Origin: Arthrobacter bambusae | Lineage (GTDB): Bacteria; Actinomycetota; Actinomycetes; Actinomycetales; Micrococcaceae | DNA length: 64,000 bases | Assembly: GCF_022606295.1 (NCBI RefSeq) | Contig: NZ_JAHHZS010000019.1 | Coordinates: 1 to 64,000, forward strand | Direction: 5' to 3' | Part shown: positions 53,269 to 61,126 of the stretch, one piece after another | How the letters are laid out: every line of letters starts with the position of its first letter | How positions within the stretch are numbered: the first letter of the stretch is position 1 | Made by a program: the position numbers and the translations under genes | The notes under the pieces: model-generated | Database searches by the model: none | What the model saw: only the letters and a program-made list of their open reading frames with translations | Told to the model about the DNA's origin: nothing

Positions 53269-54270
53269 CGTCAGCGGGCTGGATGTAGGCCGGACCGCTC
53301 CCGTTGTTCCCCGGAGGACAAGGGTTCCTTCGAAGATGATCCTCGCTCCGGTCAGGCTGGTTGAGCCTGGATTCTCGGAGAGGGCAGCGACGGCGCGCCG
53401 GGCCGCGGCGCCGACATTGACCGCGATCGTGGAAAGGGCAGGAAAGGTCGTGGTCGCGAGGGTGTCGTCGCATCCGATGACGCTCAAGTCCTTCGGGACG
53501 TCCACGCCCGCGGCCGCGAATCCGCCCATCAGGCCGTGCGCGATGACGTCGTCGAAAGCGATGACTGCCGTGACTCCGGATGCTGCCACCGAATCGCTGA
53601 GCGCCTTCGCGGCTTCGTAGGTGCCCGGATCCGCACTGAAATGCGTGACCTCGAGGGCGTGGACCTTCGAGAAGTTGTCCACAGCCGAGCGGCGCTGCTT
53701 GTTTGCCCATGATTGCGGAGGACCGCCGACGTAGGCCACGCGGCGGTGGCCGAGCTCCGACAGGTGGGTCAGCGCGGAGCGGATGGCTGCCGCGGTGTCC
53801 AGCAGTACCCGGTAGGTCTCCGGAACATCGCGGTTGATGAAGGCCACCCTCTGGGAATCGGCGATTTGCCGGATGCGGGCCGAGGCGAGCCGGGATGAAA
53901 CGACGATCAGCCCTTCAACCTGGGGAGCCATCCGTGAGATGAGACGGTCTTCCCGAAGGGGATCTTCATCAGTGTCCGCCAAGAACACGGAGAGTCCGAG
54001 ATCGCTTGCGTAGTTTTGGGCCGCCCGGACCAGCGGAGGGAAGAACGGGTTGGCGATGTCCGGCACGATGAGTCCGATCGCCCCGGCACGTCCCGTCGAA
54101 AGGGCGCGCGCGTGATGGTTCGGTACATAGCCTGCGGCTTCCGCAGCTTTTTGTACCAGGGCCACGGTCTCCGGTTTGAGCAGGTTTGGCCGGGTAAAGG
54201 CCCTCGACACGGTTGAGGGGGCGATTCCGAGTTCGGCCGCCAATTGCGTGATGGTTGGACGGCCCGTCAT
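53203..54270 (-). CDS. LacI-family transcriptional repressor
   Basis: A 355-residue LacI protein. The HTH is ITQLAAELGIAPSTVSRAF (about 6-24) and the periplasmic-binding-like domain follows (IGLIVPDIANPFFPPLVRAA; PKDLSVIGCDD). It is the last gene of a seven-gene operon, and a perfect TGCAAACGTTTGCA operator sits upstream of the first gene, so autorepression is likely. It overlaps the HAD gene by 66 bp and the hydrolase gene by 4 nt. Confidence 0.88.
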   Translation of the reverse strand: MTGRPTITQLAAELGIAPSTVSRAFTRPNLLKPETVALVQKAAEAAGYVPNHHARALSTGRAGAIGLIVPDIANPFFPPLVRAAQNYASDLGLSVFLADTDEDPLREDRLISRMAPQVEGLIVVSSRLASARIRQIADSQRVAFINRDVPETYRVLLDTAAAIRSALTHLSELGHRRVAYVGGPPQSWANKQRRSAVDNFSKVHALEVTHFSADPGTYEAAKALSDSVAASGVTAVIAFDDVIAHGLMGGFAAAGVDVPKDLSVIGCDDTLATTTFPALSTIAVNVGAAARRAVAALSENPGSTSLTGARIIFEGTLVLRGTTGAVRPTSSPLTLEPELDRPSPRIVQAGHGSDS

Positions 54271-55544
54271 TGGAGCTCACCCGTGAGTTCCAAAGCGGCC
54301 TGGACCAAGGCTTCGGCACTGCCAGGGGAAAAGGGGGCGGGCATGCCGTAATAGCGGTGTGCGTCCTCCACTTCGTATCCTCCGAAGTCATACTCGTCGG
54401 CGGTCGGAAAGTACCCCGGGCAGCCGTTGGTGTAGCCAGTGACCATGACGGGACCGTCCACCTCGGAGGCGATGGCGTCCGTTGTGGCCAGGAATGGTTC
54501 TCCCGGTAATCCTACGAGGGCCAGGCCTTGCCAGTTGAAGACGCTCACTGCTGCACGCCAGGACATGTCCTCTTCGGGCCTCCGGTCCATGGCCCACTGC
54601 CTCCACGCGTCGAGAAGGGATCGCCTGCCGGGATCCGCCGAGACCGCTTCGGCCTCCCACTGCCGGCTCAACTCCGCGGGGGAATCGGCGTCGCGCGAAG
54701 TCATTGTGAGGCTGATGGCCCTCCGGGCCACGGAGGTCTTCCTTGAATCGAAGACCGGCAATAGCGGGGTCTCCACTACGGATGCCGCCACATGTTCTCC
54801 GATCTTGCGCGCCTGCTCCATCGTCCTGCCGGCGGAGCCGGAAAGCGAGTACGACGCGTCGGCGCGATGGCCTGAATTGATGTCCCCGGCGGTCCCGGGC
54901 AGGAAAAGGGCCACTGAGCCCGGGGAACGTTCCTCTAGGACGTTCCTGGTGAACGCGGGATAATCGCCGCTGATGAGGCGGTTTTCCGGGCCTAGGACCA
55001 CGGGGTGGCAGGGATAGAGCACGATCCAGGCAAGCACTTGTCCGGCTTCGTCGTTGAACGTGGCAACTTGGAGGGGTGGATCCACGGCGCGTTCGGGATG
55101 GCGTCGGTTCCTCGCAACATCCACTCCGCGCGATTCGCCGTAGTGCAGGGTCGCCGGCTGCTGGGAGTCCACGGCGGCCTCCGCGGCCTCGCGGCAAGCC
55201 AAGACGATTTCCTCCAGGAGGCCCGGGTCATGGCCCCCGAGCCGGCCCGGAATGACGCACGGACCTGCGTGGGTATGCGTTGCGGTGATCGCGACGCGAT
55301 CCGGCACAAAGGGCAAACCGTGTGCGATGCGGGTGCATGTGTCCTCATGGAGGCCGCACACATCCACGGTGATCAAGCAGGTGTCTTCCACGGCCAACGC
55401 CCGGACGGTCAGGGGGTCGTGGACGCCGGTGCTCGGTTCCGTCCTCGCCGCGAAGCCGGCCATTGGCGTACCCGCGGGCGGCGAGATCCCGACGACGGCG
55501 GCGCCCACCCGCATGGTGGCCTGCCCGGCTTGGGTGGCACTCAT
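54267..55544 (-). CDS. ceramidase-like (neutral/alkaline ceramidase N-terminal domain) hydrolase
   Basis: A 425-residue protein like the N-terminal domain of neutral ceramidase: VGAAVVGISPPAGTPMAGF, AITATHTHAGP (Zn-binding His), SGDYPAFTRNVLEE and FLPGTAGDINSGH. It lacks the C-terminal domain and a signal peptide, so it is cytoplasmic and probably acts on a small N-acyl or amino-sugar compound and not lipid. It is within the amino-sugar operon with 4-nt overlaps on both sides. Confidence 0.75.
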   Translation of the reverse strand: MSATQAGQATMRVGAAVVGISPPAGTPMAGFAARTEPSTGVHDPLTVRALAVEDTCLITVDVCGLHEDTCTRIAHGLPFVPDRVAITATHTHAGPCVIPGRLGGHDPGLLEEIVLACREAAEAAVDSQQPATLHYGESRGVDVARNRRHPERAVDPPLQVATFNDEAGQVLAWIVLYPCHPVVLGPENRLISGDYPAFTRNVLEERSPGSVALFLPGTAGDINSGHRADASYSLSGSAGRTMEQARKIGEHVAASVVETPLLPVFDSRKTSVARRAISLTMTSRDADSPAELSRQWEAEAVSADPGRRSLLDAWRQWAMDRRPEEDMSWRAAVSVFNWQGLALVGLPGEPFLATTDAIASEVDGPVMVTGYTNGCPGYFPTADEYDFGGYEVEDAHRYYGMPAPFSPGSAEALVQAALELTGELQ

Positions 55545-56704
55545 TCCGGTCCGCCAGATACTTTCCGGCCGGACTGGAATACGGCGGTGATGGTTCCCGC
55601 TTCGGGTCCTTCTCCGGTGATCAGGACGAAATCCGCCGGGGAACCGACTCGAAGGTGGCCGAGCCCCGGACGGGTCCCCGGGATCACCCGGGCGGGAGTG
55701 GAAGTCACCATTTTGAGGGCTTCCGGAAGCTCCAGGCCGACGTTGCGGATCACGTTTTGGAAACCGTCCGGCAGGGTGGCGGCGGCCCCCGCGAGCAGAT
55801 CCGTGCCCACGTGGGAGAGCCGGCCGCCCGGGGCAAGATCCACCAGGCCACCCACGGAAGTACGGTGCCGGCCAGGCTGGCTGCCGGCCAGCGCGGTGCT
55901 GTCCGAGACCAGATAGGCGCGTTCGGGGGTCTTTGCCCGGATCATGACTTTCAACGTGTCACTGGGCAAGTGATGCCCGTCCGCTATGAGTCCTGCCGTG
56001 AGGCGGTCGTCCGCCAGTTGAGTCCACAAGGCATTGGGGTGCCTGGGCAGGGTGGTGGCGATGCCATTGCCCAGATGGGTGGCCAGCCCGGCTCCCGCGT
56101 TGATGGCAGCCGTGATTTGTTCGGGGCTTGCGTGCGTGTGTCCGATGGCCACTTCGACGCCGAGTTCGCGGATTTGGGCGATCTGGGCCGGGGCGTCAGG
56201 GGTATGCGGCGAGACGGTGACGATGCCGACCATGCCGCTTGCGCGAAGCCAGCGCCGGACCTCCTGGACGTCCAAGGGGCGGACGAAATCGGCGTCGTGG
56301 ACCCCCCTGGGACCGTCCTGGTCCGAGATGAACGGGCCCTCGACATGGATGCAGGGGATGGCTGCGCGGGTGGCTGGGTCAATGTCGCATGCCCGCTTGA
56401 TCTGTTCGAGCGCGCCGGTGATTGCCTCTTCCGTGGCAGTCACAATGGTGGGCACCCACGTGGTGACGCCCAGCTTCGCCAGCTCTGTGCTCATGTCGAT
56501 GATGGTTTGCGGCGTGACATCAGCGGCGTTGACATCCAGTCCGCCGTATCCGTTGACCTGGCCATCGATAAATCCAGGTGCGATGACGGGCAGCCCTTGG
56601 TCGGGGTCGATCTCCCGCACCGACAGGATGGTCGTGTCGTAGGCGATTTCGATGTTGATCCCCCGGTGGGGGTCTTTGCCCACAATCGTTTTGGGGTGTG
56701 TCAC
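55541..56704 (-). CDS. nagA: N-acetylglucosamine-6-phosphate deacetylase
   Basis: A 387-residue amidohydrolase. Its metal-site blocks match mononuclear NagA: PGFIDGQVNGYGGLDV (a QxNG in place of HxH), IHVEGPFIS, IGHTHA, THLGNGI, and catalytic Asp in VSDSTALAG. It removes acetate from GlcNAc-6-P-type sugars. The start is GTG 56704, overlapping the SIS stop as GTGA; the upstream frame is SIS shadow. Confidence 0.86.
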   Translation of the reverse strand: MTHPKTIVGKDPHRGINIEIAYDTTILSVREIDPDQGLPVIAPGFIDGQVNGYGGLDVNAADVTPQTIIDMSTELAKLGVTTWVPTIVTATEEAITGALEQIKRACDIDPATRAAIPCIHVEGPFISDQDGPRGVHDADFVRPLDVQEVRRWLRASGMVGIVTVSPHTPDAPAQIAQIRELGVEVAIGHTHASPEQITAAINAGAGLATHLGNGIATTLPRHPNALWTQLADDRLTAGLIADGHHLPSDTLKVMIRAKTPERAYLVSDSTALAGSQPGRHRTSVGGLVDLAPGGRLSHVGTDLLAGAAATLPDGFQNVIRNVGLELPEALKMVTSTPARVIPGTRPGLGHLRVGSPADFVLITGEGPEAGTITAVFQSGRKVSGGPE

Positions 56705-57465
56705 AGCTTGTGTACCCGTCCTTTGAAACGTGAAATGAACTGCTGATTGGCTGCGTCCCCGCCCGGCGCATTTCCCGATCTCCACAATGGCGGCTCAATC
56801 CCCATTTCGTTCAGCTTGCTGATGGTGGACATCATGAGCCAGTTCAGGGTGAAGGCGTTGGCGAACGTGGACACGGCGGCCGTTTTCTCCTTTGTCCCGG
56901 GGACCTTCATGACGGCGTCTCCGATGGGAACCTTCGTGTCGATGTGATGGTCGACGACGTCGTGCAGGTTCAGTTTTTGCGGATGCCTTGCAGGGTGGTC
57001 ACCGGCTGTTTCCCCTGCATGCTCGCGCGAGGAAACGCCAATGGTCTTGACCGATAGTTCGCGTGCCGTCAGGGCCGCATCGATGAGTGCGCTGTTGATC
57101 CCGTACGCGTTGACCAGGATGAGGACGTCTCCTGGTCCAAGGCCCGCGTCCTGGATGACGATCCGGCCGTAACCCGGAGTCCGTTCCATGGCCATTGAGC
57201 GGAGGGCGCCGTTGGAGAGCAAGGTCCCTTCGTCCAAAATGGCGGAGACGTGCATCAATCCGCCTGCCCGGAAGAACACTTCCTGGCTTGCCAGGTTTGA
57301 ATGACCGCCCGGTCCGTAGATGTGTACCAGTTCGTCCTCGGCCACCCGGGCCGCGAGAATGGCGGCGGCGATGTTGATGTTTTCGGCTTCTTCCCAGCGG
57401 ATTCGCGCGAGGAGCTCGGTGATTTTCCCGAGGTAGTCCTCCGAGAGCTGTTCATTTGCGTTCAT
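56701..57465 (-). CDS. SIS-domain sugar isomerase-like protein (UPF0309 type)
   Basis: A 254-residue SIS-domain protein (HIYGPGGHSNLASQEVFFRAGG; GDVLILVNAYGINSALIDAAL; the C-terminal FANAFTLNWLMMSTISKL block). It would bind a phosphosugar. The exact activity is unknown: relatives are annotated as UPF0309 or sugar isomerase. It lies between the nagB-like and nagA genes and is coupled to both. Confidence 0.78.
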   Translation of the reverse strand: MNANEQLSEDYLGKITELLARIRWEEAENINIAAAILAARVAEDELVHIYGPGGHSNLASQEVFFRAGGLMHVSAILDEGTLLSNGALRSMAMERTPGYGRIVIQDAGLGPGDVLILVNAYGINSALIDAALTARELSVKTIGVSSREHAGETAGDHPARHPQKLNLHDVVDHHIDTKVPIGDAVMKVPGTKEKTAAVSTFANAFTLNWLMMSTISKLNEMGIEPPLWRSGNAPGGDAANQQFISRFKGRVHKL

Positions 57466-58211
57466 CGGGGATCCGATTCGGCGTCGAGGTAGATGGTGAC
57501 GTTGGGGTGCGTGCGCAGCGCGGTACCGGGATGGTTTCCGCTGATCGGCTGGTTCAGGGTGTTCTGGACGGCCATCTTTTTGGCACTCCCGGGAACGGAA
57601 GCGATGATTTCTGAGGCGTGCAGCAAGCGCGGGATGGAGACGGTGATGGCGCGCTGCGGAACGTCGTCGAAACCAGGGAAATGCCCTTCGTCAACCTGTT
57701 GCTGGCGGCTTACCTGATCGAGGGTAATGACGCGTGCGGGCAGCGGGTCGGCAAGGTCGGCCGGGGGATCGTTGAAGGCAAGATGACCATTGACTCCCAG
57801 TCCCAGCAGGACCAGGTCAAAGGGGTCTTGGCCCATCAGCGTGCCGTAGCGTCCTGCCTCTTCTTCGGCGGGATTCTCCGGGTTGATGCGGTGAAAGGTA
57901 GTAGGCGGCAGCCGGCTGAAGAACGTGCGCTCCAGCCAGTTTCCGAAACCTTGGGGTGCGTCGGCCGGCAGGGCCAGGTAGTCGTCCATATGGAAACACG
58001 TCAGCCGGCTCCAATCGATCCCGGGCTCCTGGGCAAGCGCCAGAAGCGTTGCCTCCTGGCTGGGAGCTGCCGCCAGCATCAGCCGGACCTCATGCTGGTT
58101 CCGTAGCGCCCTGCGCAGGGTTTCCGCTGCGTGCGCGCCGGCGTGTTTCCCCAAGGCGGCCCGGTCGGGGTGTGCGGAAACGGCCGGGCTGTATGTGGTA
58201 AGTGCTGTCAC
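57462..58211 (-). CDS. nagB: glucosamine-6-phosphate deaminase-like protein (NagB family)
   Basis: A 249-residue NagB-family protein. The motif LGLGVNGHLAFNDPP replaces the usual NGHIxFNEP (Glu to Asp) and FHMDDYLALP replaces FNMDEYVGLP. It belongs to a NagB subgroup whose substrate is not established. Start is GTG 58211 (GTGA overlap with the epimerase stop). It should convert an amino-sugar phosphate to a ketose phosphate plus ammonia. Confidence 0.8.
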   Translation of the reverse strand: MTALTTYSPAVSAHPDRAALGKHAGAHAAETLRRALRNQHEVRLMLAAAPSQEATLLALAQEPGIDWSRLTCFHMDDYLALPADAPQGFGNWLERTFFSRLPPTTFHRINPENPAEEEAGRYGTLMGQDPFDLVLLGLGVNGHLAFNDPPADLADPLPARVITLDQVSRQQQVDEGHFPGFDDVPQRAITVSIPRLLHASEIIASVPGSAKKMAVQNTLNQPISGNHPGTALRTHPNVTIYLDAESDPR

Positions 58212-59473
58212 GTGTGAGTCCTTCGGGTTTCTAATTCGGTGGTCAGGAGGAGTGATCGGGCTATATGGAAGGGGTCCTTGACGGGCAGTGCCACGACTTT
58301 GTCGAGGGGTTTCCCTTCGCGGTCGCGTATTTGCAGCCACTCCTGGCCGGAAGGGTCGGGAAATGTGTCGAGGGTGTAGGACCAGATCCGCTCATGCCAG
58401 TCCAGGAGCTCGGGACGCACGAAACGTTCTGCGAGCAGCCTGCTCGCGTAGAGGGCCTCAACCTGGACCCACCACAGCTTGGTGTCCCAGGTCTGGGTCA
58501 CCAAGGTCTCGTAAGGGTCGTTGCCAAGGAGCCTGCCCCGCGGTTCTGTTCCTGTGCTGTCGACGTACCGGAAGATGCCGCCGTGCTGGTCATCCCAGCC
58601 GGCTTCCAGCGCCCGGACAGCGAGGTCCGGTAGCCAGTCCGGAATACGAGGTGCGAGGTCAGGCATGATCTCGACGGCTTCCATGACCATCCAGAGCATC
58701 TCCAGCAGGTGGCCGGGGGTTCGGTGGCGGGCCAGAAGGGTGTCGAGGTCATCGGCGCTGTCCGGCCGGTATTCCCACCAGGAGCCGGCCTTCCACATGC
58801 CTTCGGAGTTTGCGTCGCCGAGGAGCCGGGAAAGCGCGGCGCCGGCTGTTTGAGCGCTTTCGGCCGAGCCGCTGGCCAAATGCAGCTGGGCGCCCACATT
58901 CAGCAGCAGCATCAGCCCGGCCGCGTCCTTGAATCCGGCCCGGACGGGGTAAGGCTCGGACGGAGCGCTCCGGGCCTCGATCCTTTCTTCGGCGTGGGCG
59001 AGAAGTGCATGGGCTGAGTGCAGCCACTCTTCACGTTCGCGGGCCGCCGCTTGGGGGAGCCTGGCGGCACCCGCCAGGCCCAGGGCCGCAAAGAGGTCAG
59101 CCAGGACGCTGACGGCGATCTCCCCGTGCGGCCCGGACGGCAAGGGCTGCCCCGCAGCCGATGTGCGGTATGCGGTCACACCGCCGTCCAGGATGGCGTG
59201 TGCCTGGATGAACCTGGCCGTTTCAATCGACAAGGTGGCCCATAACCGGGGGTCTTCCCCGATGATTCCGGCCTCGCTGTCCAACGCAATCCTTGAACAG
59301 AGCCAAGCCCAGCGGCCTTGGGACCACGTATATTTTTCGTTCGAGAGCAATCGCCCCGAGTTGGAAAAGCACGTGAAAACTCCGCCGTCTTTCCTGTCGA
59401 TTCCATTCTCGAGCCACCAAGGGAGGACGCCCTTGAGCAGCTGATCCCGTATTTCGGACGCCGTTGTGCTCAT
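58208..59473 (-). CDS. AGE-family epimerase/isomerase (N-acylglucosamine 2-epimerase-like)
   Basis: A 421-residue alpha-barrel (AGE) protein. Family blocks: NEKYTWSQGRWAWLCSRIAL, RHRTPGHLLEMLWMVMEAVE and VKDPFHIARSLLL (active-site His). It lacks a signal peptide, so it is cytoplasmic. It would epimerise N-acetylmannosamine-type or other hexoses. Second gene of the operon, overlapping both neighbours by 4 nt. Confidence 0.82.
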   Translation of the reverse strand: MSTTASEIRDQLLKGVLPWWLENGIDRKDGGVFTCFSNSGRLLSNEKYTWSQGRWAWLCSRIALDSEAGIIGEDPRLWATLSIETARFIQAHAILDGGVTAYRTSAAGQPLPSGPHGEIAVSVLADLFAALGLAGAARLPQAAAREREEWLHSAHALLAHAEERIEARSAPSEPYPVRAGFKDAAGLMLLLNVGAQLHLASGSAESAQTAGAALSRLLGDANSEGMWKAGSWWEYRPDSADDLDTLLARHRTPGHLLEMLWMVMEAVEIMPDLAPRIPDWLPDLAVRALEAGWDDQHGGIFRYVDSTGTEPRGRLLGNDPYETLVTQTWDTKLWWVQVEALYASRLLAERFVRPELLDWHERIWSYTLDTFPDPSGQEWLQIRDREGKPLDKVVALPVKDPFHIARSLLLTTELETRRTHT

Positions 59474-61002
59474 GCCACGGTGCTTTCAACGGGAAGCGAG
59501 GTGGCCGGCTCGAGGTCCCGGTCCAGGGACTCGACAAGGGCGTCGGATGCCTCATTGTGCCAGGGGCGCAACCAGCCGAAGACGCAATAGACGATAGCAG
59601 AGGCTACAACGGGGGCGGCCACGTTGATGGTCTGCGCACTTGCCGTGCCCAGGCTCGCGATGGGAGCAGCCAGGGCATACTTCGCGAGCGCGAAAACGAT
59701 CAGACCGGTGGCCCACGAGAACAAGGCCGCCGAGGGGCCGCAACGACGGAACGGCCGCAACATCCCCAGCAACATGGGAACGGCGATTGGACCAACCAAG
59801 GCACCGAACCAGAGGATGATCAGGCCCAAAACACCCCCGAATGAATCCGCGCTCAGGGCAATGACCATCGACAATCCGATGAACAGGAACGTGGAAATCC
59901 GGCCTCCCAGCAGTTCCGCACGCGACGTCAGGGGCTGCCGTGAACCGCGCAGCGCGGGGATGATGTCGCGGATGACGACGGCGGAAATCGCGTTGGCGTC
60001 CGAAGAGGTCATGGCCATGGTATGGGAGAACATTCCGGCAACAACCAGGCCTACCAGGCCGGCAGGCAGCAGTTGCTGGGTGAGGAGCGCATAGGCCTGA
60101 TCGGGGTGCGCCAGGTTGGGCAGGATCAGAGGCGCGGCCCACATGGGGAAGAAGAGCACCAATGGCCACACTAGATAGAGTGCGCCGGAAAGCAGGACTG
60201 ATTTGCGGGCCGCTGAGCCGGAAGGGGCGGCAATGAAGCGCTGGGCCAGATTCCAGGTACCTCCGTTGTAGGAAATAGTGCTGATCAGGCAGTAAGCAAG
60301 GAAGAATCCGATGGTGTAGTCGCCGGCGAATGGCTGCGAATGGGAGGCCGGCAGACGGGACCAGATCCCGGCGATCGAGGAAACGCCCCCGAGCTTGGCC
60401 ATGGCGAAGATGAGCATCGCGACGCCCGCTACGGACTGGATGATGAATTGGCCCACATCCGTCAAGGCGTCAGCCCACAAGCCACCAACGGTCGAGTAGA
60501 TGAGCGTGACCCCGCCGACAATCAGGATGCCAACGGCAATCGGAACCCCGGCGAACACGTTCAGGAGGATTGCGCTGGCCGCCCACTTGGCCGCAACATC
60601 GAACACTTTCAGGGCGGCACCGGACCAGGCCAGTACTTGCTGCGCGGGCAGGTTGTAGCGCGTGGCCAGGTATTCGAGCGGGGAGATGATGCCCAGGCGC
60701 TGCCTTAGGCGCGGCCAGCGCGGGGCGAAAAAGACGGAGCCGATGATGCAGGCGATGGTGATGGTGAGCGCCCACCAGACATACAGTGCGAAGCCGGTGG
60801 TGTAGGCGATGGCGGCGTAGGCAACGAAGACGGCTGCCGAATAGCCGGACATGTGGTGGGAAATCCCTGCCAGCCACCACGGCATCTTCCCACCAGCTGT
60901 GAAGAAGTCCGCGGCGTTTTTCACTCGGCTCTTGGCCCACCAGCCGATCCCTATCATGACGACGAAGTAGGCCCCTAAAACGAGCCAGTCGGCGAAATAC
61001 AT
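59470..61002 (-). CDS. sodium:solute symporter (SSS family)
   Basis: A 510-residue SSS transporter with about 13 membrane helices. It begins MYFADWLVLGAYFVVMIGIG with AAGGAGG directly upstream, and has the family block ISPLEYLATRYNLPAQQVLAW. It is the first gene of the operon and likely takes up the sugar. The operator TGCAAACGTTTGCA lies about 65 bp upstream of its ATG. Confidence 0.85.
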   Translation of the reverse strand: MYFADWLVLGAYFVVMIGIGWWAKSRVKNAADFFTAGGKMPWWLAGISHHMSGYSAAVFVAYAAIAYTTGFALYVWWALTITIACIIGSVFFAPRWPRLRQRLGIISPLEYLATRYNLPAQQVLAWSGAALKVFDVAAKWAASAILLNVFAGVPIAVGILIVGGVTLIYSTVGGLWADALTDVGQFIIQSVAGVAMLIFAMAKLGGVSSIAGIWSRLPASHSQPFAGDYTIGFFLAYCLISTISYNGGTWNLAQRFIAAPSGSAARKSVLLSGALYLVWPLVLFFPMWAAPLILPNLAHPDQAYALLTQQLLPAGLVGLVVAGMFSHTMAMTSSDANAISAVVIRDIIPALRGSRQPLTSRAELLGGRISTFLFIGLSMVIALSADSFGGVLGLIILWFGALVGPIAVPMLLGMLRPFRRCGPSAALFSWATGLIVFALAKYALAAPIASLGTASAQTINVAAPVVASAIVYCVFGWLRPWHNEASDALVESLDRDLEPATSLPVESTVA

Positions 61003-61063
61003 ACATCCTCCTTGATGCAACGAAAGCTTGGAAACGGGATCTGCAGTGGCGTCCACTTTTCTC

Positions 61064-61077
61064 TGCAAACGTTTGCA
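61064..61077. promoter_or_regulatory. LacI operator TGCAAACGTTTGCA
   Basis: A perfect 14-bp palindrome with central CG, the classical LacI/GalR-family site. It lies between the GT39 stop (61127) and the symporter ATG, with TTGTTTTGCAA next to it as a possible -35. It is the probable site of the operon's own LacI protein. Confidence 0.75.
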
Positions 61078-61126
61078 AAACAAGGGTCTTTTTGAAAGTT
61101 TTCCTGCGGGTGCTTCAGCTCAGGAT

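Noticed and set aside
61064..61077. Palindrome as the terminator of the GT39 gene
   Set aside because: No T-run and a classical LacI site shape with central CG; better explained as an operator.
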